Positions 12,138-21,531 of a stretch of DNA of 35,571 nucleotides are shown here, one piece after another. The number at the start of each line of letters is the position of its first letter. The first letter of the stretch is position 1. The notes beneath the pieces are model-generated. The model saw nothing but the letters and a program-made list of their open reading frames with translations, did not search any database and had not been told where the DNA came from. Both the position numbers and the translations under genes were made by a program. This stretch comes from a virus: the IMG/VR virus record IMGVR_UViG_3300000229_000002, positions 1 through 35,571 of that record; one strand, written 5' to 3'.

Positions 12138-14636
12138 ATGCGCAATACATACGTTCCTCCCCGCGGAAATCCTGCTGCTCGAATAGCCATAGTTGGTGAA
12201 CAGCCTGGTTATACCGAGATTCGTTGGAGACCTCCAACACCTTTTGTCGGCCCGGCCGGCGCAGTCCTTGACTCCTGTCTCCAACTCGCAGGAATTATCA
12301 GGAGCGAGTGTTGGCTAACAAACGTGATTAAGGATCTTGATAAACCTCTTGCCGCCTACATAAACATGGATAGTTCTACCATCACTCCTGATGGTCAAGA
12401 ATATATCAAACAGCTCAGGGACGAACTTAGCAAACTCAAGCCCAAGGTCGCCGTAGCCCTTGGCAACGTACCATTGCTGGCTTTATGTTCTCGCACAGGC
12501 ATTACTAAGTGGAGAGGCTCTATCCTCGAGTCCACCCTAGTCCCCGGGCTGAAGGTTATTCCATCTATCCATCCAGCAACGGTTATTCCTCCTAAAAGTG
12601 TCTTTAGCAACAAACCTCTAATCACATTCGATCTCAAACGAGCTCTAGAAGAATCTCAATTCCCTGAGATTCGCAGAATAAATCGCAAGATAGAGATCAA
12701 GCCCTCATTTGAAAAGGTTATTGCTACTCTCAAATGGCTCCATACACGAGGGCTTGAGGGTAACATTCTCGACTTCGATATCGAAGTGATCAATGAAGAA
12801 CTAGACTGCTTTGCATTTGCATGGTCTCCTTATGAATCAATCTGCATTCCACTACGTTATCAAGGAGACTACTTTCCCATCGAGCAGGAACTAGAAATCA
12901 TGAGGTGGGTAGCAACGATCTTGGAAGATCCTCAGATTGCTATCCGGGGCGCCAATATTATCTTTGACCTCCAGTTCATGATGAAGAAGTATGGCATCTG
13001 CACGCACGGAGAAATCCACTGCACGCAGATAGCACAGAAAATCCTGACTCCTGACTATCCTGCAGGCCTTGACTTTGTAACAACTCTTCACACCGACATT
13101 CCTTATTACAAAGCTGACGGCAAGAAATGGATGAAGACAGGAGTAGGCTCCTGGGAGACCTGGTGGACCTATAATGGTATGGATACTATCTCAACTGCCG
13201 ATGCTCATCCTAAGCAAATCGAGGATCTAAAAGTCCAGGGTAATATGGAAACCTACGAGCGTCAGCGAAAGATAATTCCTCCTCTACTATACATGGCTCA
13301 CAAGGGGATTAGAGTCGACGTCCAAGGAATCATTAAGCAGAAAGAAAAGGAAGTCCTCGAGTGTGAACAACTCACCGAGCAATTCAAGAGCATCGTGGGC
13401 TACGACATTAATCCTAACTCGCCGCAACAGATAGCTGATTACTTCTATAAAAAACTAGGGAATTCTCCTTACAAGAAACGCACGCAATCAGGTTGGACCG
13501 TGACTACTGATGTAGATGCTATCAAGCGTCTAGCACGCAAAGGAATAGAGGCCGCTAAGGTCCTCCTTCGCATACGAAAGCTTGCTAAGCGTATTGGGAC
13601 TTATCTGAACATAAGGAAAATTGACCCTGACGGACGCTACAGATCATCTTATAAACCCGTAGGTGCTGAAACAGGGCGTTTATCATCTGGGGAGACCATC
13701 TTTGGCACTGGCGGAAATCAGCAGAATTGGCCGCACGACCTCCTACAATATTTTCTATTCGACGAAGGCTATGTAGGCTATTCCTTCGACCTAAGTCAAG
13801 CTGAGAATCGCATAGTAGCTTATGTCGGTGGAGTAGTGCAGATGATAGAGGCCTTCGAGAATAACATCTACTATGATCTACATCGACTTACGGCTGCCCT
13901 TATATTCAACAAACCGCTTAATGAAATATCTGATAAACCTGGTTCCTCTGATCTTGGTGACGGAGAGCATAGTGAACGAGATTGGGGTAAACGAGGAAAT
14001 CATTCTCTTAACTATGACCTCGGTTATAAGTCGTTTGCCATCAAGTTCGAAATGCCTGAGACCGAAGCAAAGTGGATAGTAGACCAATATCATCGGGTAT
14101 ATCCTGGCGTCAGGCAGAACTATCACTCTATGATAATCAATCAGCTCCGCACTACTCGCACGCTGGAGAACTGCTATGGCCGCAAAAGACTCTTCATGGG
14201 GCCGGTAGTTCCCAATCCTCCATCGGTGCCTCTAGCAGCCTGTCATCAGACTTACAAAGATGGCTATGCTCAGATTCCTCAATCTACAGTCGCTGATAAG
14301 ACCAACGAGGATGGAGTAGAATATATCTACTATAACCAAGATCCTCTATTCCATCCTGTTGAACTCCTAACCCAAATGCATGATAGCATAGTCTTTCAAA
14401 TACCTACGACCGTTCCCTGGATAGACCATGCTAAGATCCTCACCCTCATCAAGCAATCGCTGGAGAAAACCATAACTTGGCACGGAACTCCTGTGCCTAT
14501 TCCAGCTGACTTAGTCATAGGAATCAATATGTTCAAAGATCAATCTAAGGAAATAAAGGCGAAGTCATTTCCATCTAATCTCAATCAACTCGCGCAGATC
14601 CTGGCTACTTACTATGACGAACTCAAGCGAAAATAG
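12138..14636 (+). CDS. Uracil-DNA glycosylase-like/family A DNA polymerase fusion, 832 aa
   Basis: The phage replicative polymerase with an N-terminal UDG-superfamily domain, an arrangement known from SPO1-type phage polymerases. UDG-like motifs are GEQPG (20-24), PFVGPAG (35-41) and SIHPAT (His145). A DEDDy 3'-5' exonuclease follows: DFDIE with Asp214/Glu216, GANIIFDLQF near 280, and YNGMD near 345. Polymerase motif A is FDLSQAENR with Asp551, motif B is RDWGKRGNHSLNYDLGY with Arg614 and Lys618, and motif C is MHDS with His748-Asp749. All catalytic carboxylates expected for polymerase and exonuclease are visible, so both should be active. The UDG domain may be active or a uracil sensor; I see no clear iron-sulfur cysteine set. 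The start abuts the upstream stop. Confidence 0.93.
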   Translation: MRNTYVPPRGNPAARIAIVGEQPGYTEIRWRPPTPFVGPAGAVLDSCLQLAGIIRSECWLTNVIKDLDKPLAAYINMDSSTITPDGQEYIKQLRDELSKLKPKVAVALGNVPLLALCSRTGITKWRGSILESTLVPGLKVIPSIHPATVIPPKSVFSNKPLITFDLKRALEESQFPEIRRINRKIEIKPSFEKVIATLKWLHTRGLEGNILDFDIEVINEELDCFAFAWSPYESICIPLRYQGDYFPIEQELEIMRWVATILEDPQIAIRGANIIFDLQFMMKKYGICTHGEIHCTQIAQKILTPDYPAGLDFVTTLHTDIPYYKADGKKWMKTGVGSWETWWTYNGMDTISTADAHPKQIEDLKVQGNMETYERQRKIIPPLLYMAHKGIRVDVQGIIKQKEKEVLECEQLTEQFKSIVGYDINPNSPQQIADYFYKKLGNSPYKKRTQSGWTVTTDVDAIKRLARKGIEAAKVLLRIRKLAKRIGTYLNIRKIDPDGRYRSSYKPVGAETGRLSSGETIFGTGGNQQNWPHDLLQYFLFDEGYVGYSFDLSQAENRIVAYVGGVVQMIEAFENNIYYDLHRLTAALIFNKPLNEISDKPGSSDLGDGEHSERDWGKRGNHSLNYDLGYKSFAIKFEMPETEAKWIVDQYHRVYPGVRQNYHSMIINQLRTTRTLENCYGRKRLFMGPVVPNPPSVPLAACHQTYKDGYAQIPQSTVADKTNEDGVEYIYYNQDPLFHPVELLTQMHDSIVFQIPTTVPWIDHAKILTLIKQSLEKTITWHGTPVPIPADLVIGINMFKDQSKEIKAKSFPSNLNQLAQILATYYDELKRK

Positions 14637-15837
14637 ACGATTAGACAACTGGATCCAGGGATTCATAGACTACACCGACAACAACGAGGCTCCGTACCTG
14701 TTCAAGAAGTGGACTGCTATCTCATGTGTAGCGGCCGCGCTCCAACGAAAGTGTCGCCTCGAGTGGGGAGTAGGACTTACGTGGTACCCTAACATGTACA
14801 TAGTCCTAGTCGGTCCTCCTTCTGCCCGCAAGGGAACTGCGATGGGACCTGGGCTAGAGTTATTAGAGGCAATAGGGACTATTAAGCTAGCAGCGAATGC
14901 TACTAGTATCCAAGCTCTAATAAAAAGATTAAAGGAAACTAATCACAACGACGTTGATCTAGAGACAGGAGACATGGTCTTTCACTCTAGCCTAACTGTC
15001 TTTTCTAAAGAATTCACTGTGTTCCTTGGCTATCAGAACAATCCGATGATAGCTGCCCTGTGTGATTGGTTCGATTGCGATAGACGATGGAAGTATGAGA
15101 CTATATCTCGGCAAACGGAAGAGATCATTGGAGTCTGGGTGAATCTATTCGGAGCAACTACTCCTGATCTCATTCGCATGAGTATGCCAATCGAGATGAT
15201 AGGCGGAGGTCTGACAAGCAGAACCATCTATGTCGTGGAAGGAAAGAAGGGAAAAAGCGTGGCCTGTCCTGTAATAACAGACAGAGAGCTCCAACTAAAG
15301 AACGATCTAATATATGATCTGGAAAAAATAGCTTTGCTATCTGGAAACTACAAATACACAGATAACTTCGTCGACAAGTGGACAGAGTTCTATCACATGA
15401 ACGATAACTTTCCTCCTGACCTGGGAAAGAACTTTGATGGATACTTAGGCCGCCGAGCTCTTCATGTTATGAAGTTAGCCATGATCTCATGTGCCGCGAG
15501 AAACAAGTCAGTTGGTCAAAATTTAACCATAGATTCAAGAGACCTTACCTGGGCCATCTCCACGATTGAGGAAGTAGAGATAAACATGAGATATGTATTC
15601 AAGGGCGTTGGCAGAAATCCCTACGCCGACGTAATGCATCAGGCCCTTACCTGGCTCTGTAGCTTAGAAAGATCTGAGATCTCACTAAGGGAATTCTACA
15701 TTCGTTACCAGGATGATCTGGATAGATTGACCCTAGACCGACTCATTCAATCGCTAGAGATAGCAGGAAAGATAAAGAGATCCTACAGGCCAGGGCAGCC
15801 TGAATCACTTCTGATCCTCTCTTCGGAGCTTACCTAA
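14614..15837 (+). CDS. P-loop replication ATPase (DUF3987/helicase-like), 407 aa
   Basis: Probably the replicative helicase or helicase-like ATPase of the phage. Walker A is written GPPSARKGT (67-75), a variant in which Arg replaces the usual Gly before Lys; similar variants occur in phage DUF3987-type ATPases. A conserved WTAISCVAAALQRKCRLEWG block precedes it, and a hydrophobic-acidic strand (SLTVFSKEF) near 130 may be Walker B. A C-terminal helical domain follows. It starts 23 bases inside the polymerase gene without a strong ribosome binding site, so translational coupling is likely. Its last 33 bases overlap head-on with the end of the 1908-residue virion gene. Copy 8 of the dispersed element lies within it. 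Confidence 0.78.
   Translation: MTNSSENRRLDNWIQGFIDYTDNNEAPYLFKKWTAISCVAAALQRKCRLEWGVGLTWYPNMYIVLVGPPSARKGTAMGPGLELLEAIGTIKLAANATSIQALIKRLKETNHNDVDLETGDMVFHSSLTVFSKEFTVFLGYQNNPMIAALCDWFDCDRRWKYETISRQTEEIIGVWVNLFGATTPDLIRMSMPIEMIGGGLTSRTIYVVEGKKGKSVACPVITDRELQLKNDLIYDLEKIALLSGNYKYTDNFVDKWTEFYHMNDNFPPDLGKNFDGYLGRRALHVMKLAMISCAARNKSVGQNLTIDSRDLTWAISTIEEVEINMRYVFKGVGRNPYADVMHQALTWLCSLERSEISLREFYIRYQDDLDRLTLDRLIQSLEIAGKIKRSYRPGQPESLLILSSELT
15514..15528. promoter_or_regulatory. Dispersed 15-bp element, copy 8
   Basis: GGTCAAAATTTAACC, followed by ATAG, inside the P-loop ATPase gene and written as Gly-Gln-Asn-Leu-Thr. It differs from copy 9 at one end base only. Confidence 0.6.
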
Positions 15838-18800
15838 CTCTTCGAAGAATCCCTCGCCTATGAAATCAGCAACCATCAATCTACCTAGTTCCTTATTAAG
15901 ACTCTTCCGTTCCTCGGGAGAAGCTTCTGTCTTATATCGCTCGTGGAAGTCTGCAGCTTTAAGCTTATCACTCTTGCCGAGCATTTCCTTCCACACATCT
16001 CTATGCTTCATTGTCTCTATCATACTCAACTTAATAGTATCATTTAGGAACCTATCTAAGGCCTCGGGATCCTCCTTACCGACCTTGGCGTAGAAATCTT
16101 TAAGCTTCTCTCTAACATCTCCGCCTCTTGCTTTCTCTTCCATAATTAGATTGAACTCATCTCGGCGAAGATAATTCTTCTCATCCTCCCTGGCCTCCTG
16201 CCTCCATCTAGCTTCATCGCCCATCTGACGATAAGCCGCAGGCATAGTTAGACCAAACCATCTATTAAATCCGGGAACACTAGTTATCACTTCCTGCCAT
16301 GTACGATCGAGGAGTTTCTTAGGCAATGAGCTTAGTAATCCTTCGTAAGCTCTACTAAACACCCAGATAAACTCATTGTTTCTAGGTATTATCTCAGAAG
16401 AAGCTCCTTCGAGTCTTTTGGGAGAGAGCCCTGTTATTCCTCCTATGTGCTTAGCAAGCTGCGATACATTAGGATCATACATTCCTTCTACTTTGCTCAT
16501 AGGAAACCAAAAGGACTTTCCTCCTAACTCCTTAAATATAGCATCATTCTTCCAGGATGAGTGGTTAGTAACGTAACTAACAACGCCTGCTATGGCTGGA
16601 GGTAATGTCATTCGAACAGCGGTGCTCTGCGTTAATGAACCTGCTATGGCCTCATAGTTGGGACGTATAGTAGTCATCCCAGTTTCGTACATGAGCTTAT
16701 GAGTAAGCCCGGAGAATAAGTTATAGAAGAACATAGGCCCGCCAGCACCAGGAATCTTCATATACCATGAGCGTTCTTGCCCCTTCGAGCCTATGAAATT
16801 TAGATAGTTTGGAAAGAAAGGAATAACGGCATTCCTCCTTCTTTTATCATCAGGAATCTCACTCCATGCTTTAGGATCATAGAGTAAACTCAAGGCAGTA
16901 ATTCCAACGGCAGCAGCTCCTATATTAGCAACTCTTATTGCGAAGTCCTTCGGTCTCTCTACCGGAGCTCTCCAGAAGGTCCTGTCGGCGACGTAGTTAG
17001 CTCCTAGGAAGACAATAAATCTATCTAATGCCCTAGTCAGCCATCCTGTCTGTCCATACGGCATGTTTTCTCTAGCTACATGAGTAGCCAGTCGAAGAAT
17101 CTCTGACTCTGGCCTGGCTAACTCTTTCTTCCACAATTCCTCTCTAGTGATTCCTAGCTCTCCTGCCTTCTGCTCAACCACTCTATCCATAATAGCCATG
17201 CGGACTAATAACTCCATATTCTTTCCGTGAGCAGATAGAATATCGAGTACCTTAGCTCCCTTCCCAGGCCTGTGCGTTAGACCTGTAATGTGCGACTGAC
17301 GTTGAGTTATGAAAGACATCAGGCCTCCGTACTTCCCATAAGCATCAAGCATAGGCCCTGCGTGCCATAGGTCAGAAGCTACATTTGCAAAGTTGTTTTT
17401 TAGCTCAGCAAGATACTTGGGAAAGAACGGACTATATATAGCTTCTGCCTTAGCCTGAGTTCCCAGCTCATTTTTATTCTTGAATATTCTAGGGGAAAAG
17501 AACGTATGCATGACGTCAATAGGGAAGCCTGCCATCGTAGCCCAAACTGCTGAAGATCCGACAACAAGAGCCCTAACCAGATCAACTGCAAGCAACTTTG
17601 TAGCCCAAAGAAACCTATTACTCATATCATGGCCAACGGTATTCACTTGATGCGCGAAATCAGGATGCAGCCAAATAGGCTGACGGCTTGGATAGTTTGT
17701 CTCTGCACTCTCCACGCCCTCAAGGGTCCAGACGCTATCTCTTATCCATCCCTTAGGCCTCTTGCCTCCTAGACCCTTATGCCAGACCATACCGTTATCT
17801 GGGAATTCAGTTGCAAAGTTCATCATGGCCTGTTTAGCCCTTTGATTAGCTGCCCGACCAGCTAGACGTCGTGCTACTTCATTATAGACTATCCTCTGAT
17901 CTACCTCAGCTAGTTCCGCTCCTCCTCCTTTAAGCGGATCGATCCCAGAATCAAAATTAGTGGTCTTTATGCCTCCTACCTTATTCTTCGTGATACTATC
18001 ATATATATCCGCGTAGGTGTCCAGATACTTCATTTTAGAATAATCATGACTTTTCAGTGCCTTAGCTTCCTCAGTACTTATTATTCCAGTCTCAGCAAGA
18101 AACTTATCTATCCAATGCCTGACGTGATCGAACATTAGATTACTACGTTCTTTGATTATCTTAAACTCCTCATCGGACAAATTATGTAGCTCTTTGAACC
18201 GTGCCACGTTTGCTATTGTATCTTCTAGCTTGATTTTATTAGGAGCCTTCCACTTAGGCTTGTAGTTCCAGATGTCTATGAATCTCATATACATATGATA
18301 GCGATCTAACATTTTGGCTAAGTTGTCACTAAGACCCCTATACACCTCTCGTTCCATCTGACGATATAATGCTTCACCGTATCTAGGGCCTCCCGGTATA
18401 GACCAGATAGTTGCTACCAACTTCTGCCCAGCTTCTCCAAAGTGCTTTAACAGAGTCTTATAGACCCCTCCTGCTTGATCATGAATCATCTCGCTGACGA
18501 ATTTCTTCTGAGAATTCCACCACTTAGAAAAGCTTCTTTCCTTAAAGGCCTCCATCTGATCATAGCGACGATCAGTGCGTTCTGCTCCTTTTAGCGCTAG
18601 AGCCGCTTCAGGCTGTAACGTAGGGTCTTTGAATCTCTTCCTATACTCCTGAGTCCACTTACCAGAAGCATCCATTGCTCTCTTTATTGAGTCCAATCTG
18701 GCGGCTCTTCTAGTCTCGAATGTCTGTAGGTTATCCCACTTTCTTGTATTAGAATTAAGGCCCAAGACACTCCACGAATATTTTCCGTTAGGAAGCTTTT

Positions 18801-21531
18801 GTCCTCTTGATAACTTAAAGTCCTCATGCGATGAGGGGGCTCCTTCCTCAATGCCAAAGAGAGTTCTAAAGGCCTTGCCTATCTGATGAATAGGAAGACC
18901 ACTGTATAGCTCGATTCCTCCTCCTTCTTCTTTCATTATATAGTCAATTATTTCTTTGTCGCTAAGCTCATCTAATGACTTTCCATAGTACTTCTCTATA
19001 GCAGTCTGAGTAAGTGTTTCCTCCGTAACCTTGGCTTCCTCCTCAGCTTTTTTCCAAGATTCCTCAAGAGGAGCTCCCATCTCAGCTTCCTCTATTTCCT
19101 CTACTCCTTCTACTTCCTTCACCTCTCCTGTTCCTTCCACTTCTGCTTTCGGTTCAGGCGGCGTGGGTTTTTGTTCAATTCTTTCGTTAATATTTGACGG
19201 AGTGGGTTCCACTACTTCTACTTTTGCTTTCCCCTTTCTTCTTATCCTCCTAGCCCACTCAGCACTTTGCTTAGTAATTTTCCCTATTAGCTCTACTTCA
19301 GTCTTAGACCCTAGCATATCGAGCATCGCTCTCTCGTTTGCAGGATCTTCCACTCTCGCTGCTATCTCACTCAGCAAATTTCTGACCGCAGCAATAGGAA
19401 CATCATTATCTCCATCCAACCACCTATTCACATTATTAAGAGCCTCAGCATGAAGGGTTACGAGATCTCTGGGAGGTCTTTCCTCAAACGCTTTCGCGTG
19501 AGTCAGAGTTACATTTGGATCTTCTTCCCTAAAGTAGCTCATATGTGGATCTGTTTCAGGCAAAGTTCTCTTAGGTGGAGTCTTGATAACTTTAGGTTTA
19601 GGCGCAGGTTTAGGCTCAGGTTCAGGTTCAACCTCAGGCTCCTTAGGTTCCTCAACCTCCTTCCTTTTAGCATCTCTAGCCCTAGCTCGTTCAACAGCGG
19701 AAAGAGGCTTGGTCTCAACCTCAACCTTCTTTTCCTCGGCCTTAGCCTCCTCGGCTTTAGCTTCCTCGACCTCAGCCTCTTCAGCCTTGGCCTCTAGTTC
19801 CTCAGTTCTCTTAACCTCCGCTTCCCCTACTACCTGCACATTATCTACAATCGGCTTAGTAGGCTCGAATTTTTCTACTACTATTTTAGTCGCTTCTGCC
19901 TCAACGTCTTTGGCAGCATTTAATACCTCAAGTTTCCTCCAGGCCTCGTCCATGTTAGGCCCACGAGAATACCTAAGGTATCTCTGTATCTTGCCTCCTA
20001 ACGCATGTATACTTTTCTCTAGGCCTCTCACTCCGCCTCGATGAAACTTAGCCATTACAAAGAGACCAGTTGCCTCGCCGAGGAATCTCAGAAACCCCTC
20101 TGCATTAGGTGAGGGATACGGAGATTTATGCATCTCATCTGCAAGACCTTGAAACCAAGCATTGGTCATAGTCAAGGGCAGCATTACTGCCTCACCGACG
20201 GCTTCCGAAGGACCTCCCTCAACAGACTCTAGTCCCATAAGTCCACGTAAGTAATTAGCTGCTTCTCTAGGGGAGTTCAGAACCCTCTTCATCACCTGCT
20301 TACCAGGCTCTGTGAACTCCGCTAGCTCCTGGAACTTATCCTTCATTATGTTGTAAGCGTCTAATACAGATGTCTCCCCTTTGGCCATCTTTATCCAAAT
20401 ATTAGGACGAAGGTGCTCTATAGCTACACTGGTAGCTCCTATCAGTCCTAGACCAAAGGTACCTATGTCCCAACCTAGTTCGGCCGCCCCAACCACAGCG
20501 CTGTAGGGATCCCTCAAGATCCTAGTAACGTCTTTACCTAAGCCTTCTAATCTACCTAGTGCTTGAGTCCATGTAGTATTAGGTCTAGGACCTACAATAG
20601 GCTGTCCTTCTTCGTCTAGACGATTCCCTAACTCATCATATCCTCCTGGGGCCGGCAGCCCAGGCAAAGGATAGCCTGGCACACTCTGCATTAATCCTAA
20701 GAGACTCTCATGATATTGAGTAGTGAGATTCTTCAAAGGCGGCGGCGGTTTCTTACCCATAGAAATAGCTGATTCAGTAGGCAACTCTGCCGGTTGGGCT
20801 AAAGGATCCTGTCCATAGAGAATATTAGCATAGTCTGAATCTGATGCCGGCGTACGTAACTCTTTGGCGGGAGTGGGAGCAAGAGCAGGAGCAGGCATAG
20901 GAACATTAAGTCCGAGGCTCTCCCTTACTGCCTTAGTTACAGCATCTTCTTCCTCAACAGCTCCTTGAGCAACAGGCCCTGCTTGATTTCCAAGACTTTC
21001 CCTCACCGCCTTGGTTATGTCGTCGTCTTCGTCTGCAACTCTATTTGGCACCTCAGCAGCATGCGCTGCAGATGGAGACAGTATGCCCAGTAAATCGTTA
21101 CCTAGATTATTAAGAATGCCCTTCACATATTTCTGGGTCTCAGCAAAAGGAGGAATACCTTTATGCTTGCGTACATTCTTCGGACCTGCGTTGTATGCTG
21201 CTAAAGCTAAGGCTCTATCCCCCTTAAATTGTGTGAGCATATCTTTGTAATACTTCACACCTCCAAAGATACTCTCTCGAGGATCAAAAGGATTCTTTAC
21301 TCCAAGAGCCTTAGCTGTCTCAGGCATTAGTTGCATGAGCCCTTTGGCTCCTTTAGGCGAAGTCGCTCCAACATTACCTCCACTTTCACGTTGAAGAATC
21401 TGTTGTAGCACAGGGAGCTCACTAGGAATCCCATGAAACTCAGCAGCCTCTCTGAGCAAATTACTATTATTCTCCGAACGCTCCATCGACTTCATCATTT
21501 CCTGTACTGCTATACTTATATCATTGTCCAA
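15805..21531 (-). CDS. Giant virion/ejection protein with N-terminal lytic transglycosylase domain, 1908 aa
   Basis: Likely delivered with the DNA to cut peptidoglycan and help form a channel, like the transglycosylase-bearing internal protein gp16 of T7 in role. Residues about 35-150 are an SLT domain: LQRESGG with catalytic Glu49, GAKGLMQLMPETA, and ALAAYNAGP. Then come two copies of a DDxITKAVRESLG motif (N-terminal residues 2-11 look like a third), hydrophobic segments near 345-370, a long Glu/Ala/Lys/Pro-rich linker (~570-840), and a ~1050-residue C-terminal region with hydrophobic stretches near 1305-1335 and 1535. The start is TTG at 21531, with GGAG at proper spacing and 11 bases of overlap with the upstream gene. 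The C-terminal coding end overlaps the opposing left arm. Confidence 0.85.
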   Translation of the reverse strand: MDNDISIAVQEMMKSMERSENNSNLLREAAEFHGIPSELPVLQQILQRESGGNVGATSPKGAKGLMQLMPETAKALGVKNPFDPRESIFGGVKYYKDMLTQFKGDRALALAAYNAGPKNVRKHKGIPPFAETQKYVKGILNNLGNDLLGILSPSAAHAAEVPNRVADEDDDITKAVRESLGNQAGPVAQGAVEEEDAVTKAVRESLGLNVPMPAPALAPTPAKELRTPASDSDYANILYGQDPLAQPAELPTESAISMGKKPPPPLKNLTTQYHESLLGLMQSVPGYPLPGLPAPGGYDELGNRLDEEGQPIVGPRPNTTWTQALGRLEGLGKDVTRILRDPYSAVVGAAELGWDIGTFGLGLIGATSVAIEHLRPNIWIKMAKGETSVLDAYNIMKDKFQELAEFTEPGKQVMKRVLNSPREAANYLRGLMGLESVEGGPSEAVGEAVMLPLTMTNAWFQGLADEMHKSPYPSPNAEGFLRFLGEATGLFVMAKFHRGGVRGLEKSIHALGGKIQRYLRYSRGPNMDEAWRKLEVLNAAKDVEAEATKIVVEKFEPTKPIVDNVQVVGEAEVKRTEELEAKAEEAEVEEAKAEEAKAEEKKVEVETKPLSAVERARARDAKRKEVEEPKEPEVEPEPEPKPAPKPKVIKTPPKRTLPETDPHMSYFREEDPNVTLTHAKAFEERPPRDLVTLHAEALNNVNRWLDGDNDVPIAAVRNLLSEIAARVEDPANERAMLDMLGSKTEVELIGKITKQSAEWARRIRRKGKAKVEVVEPTPSNINERIEQKPTPPEPKAEVEGTGEVKEVEGVEEIEEAEMGAPLEESWKKAEEEAKVTEETLTQTAIEKYYGKSLDELSDKEIIDYIMKEEGGGIELYSGLPIHQIGKAFRTLFGIEEGAPSSHEDFKLSRGQKLPNGKYSWSVLGLNSNTRKWDNLQTFETRRAARLDSIKRAMDASGKWTQEYRKRFKDPTLQPEAALALKGAERTDRRYDQMEAFKERSFSKWWNSQKKFVSEMIHDQAGGVYKTLLKHFGEAGQKLVATIWSIPGGPRYGEALYRQMEREVYRGLSDNLAKMLDRYHMYMRFIDIWNYKPKWKAPNKIKLEDTIANVARFKELHNLSDEEFKIIKERSNLMFDHVRHWIDKFLAETGIISTEEAKALKSHDYSKMKYLDTYADIYDSITKNKVGGIKTTNFDSGIDPLKGGGAELAEVDQRIVYNEVARRLAGRAANQRAKQAMMNFATEFPDNGMVWHKGLGGKRPKGWIRDSVWTLEGVESAETNYPSRQPIWLHPDFAHQVNTVGHDMSNRFLWATKLLAVDLVRALVVGSSAVWATMAGFPIDVMHTFFSPRIFKNKNELGTQAKAEAIYSPFFPKYLAELKNNFANVASDLWHAGPMLDAYGKYGGLMSFITQRQSHITGLTHRPGKGAKVLDILSAHGKNMELLVRMAIMDRVVEQKAGELGITREELWKKELARPESEILRLATHVARENMPYGQTGWLTRALDRFIVFLGANYVADRTFWRAPVERPKDFAIRVANIGAAAVGITALSLLYDPKAWSEIPDDKRRRNAVIPFFPNYLNFIGSKGQERSWYMKIPGAGGPMFFYNLFSGLTHKLMYETGMTTIRPNYEAIAGSLTQSTAVRMTLPPAIAGVVSYVTNHSSWKNDAIFKELGGKSFWFPMSKVEGMYDPNVSQLAKHIGGITGLSPKRLEGASSEIIPRNNEFIWVFSRAYEGLLSSLPKKLLDRTWQEVITSVPGFNRWFGLTMPAAYRQMGDEARWRQEAREDEKNYLRRDEFNLIMEEKARGGDVREKLKDFYAKVGKEDPEALDRFLNDTIKLSMIETMKHRDVWKEMLGKSDKLKAADFHERYKTEASPEERKSLNKELGRLMVADFIGEGFFEELGKLRREDQK

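Noticed and set aside
19031-20044. Plus-strand open frames (140, 115 and 153 codons) opposite the giant gene
   Set aside because: They mirror the low-complexity Glu/Ala/Lys-rich coding of the minus strand (giving Ser/Ala/Leu runs) and lie against the direction of the arm.
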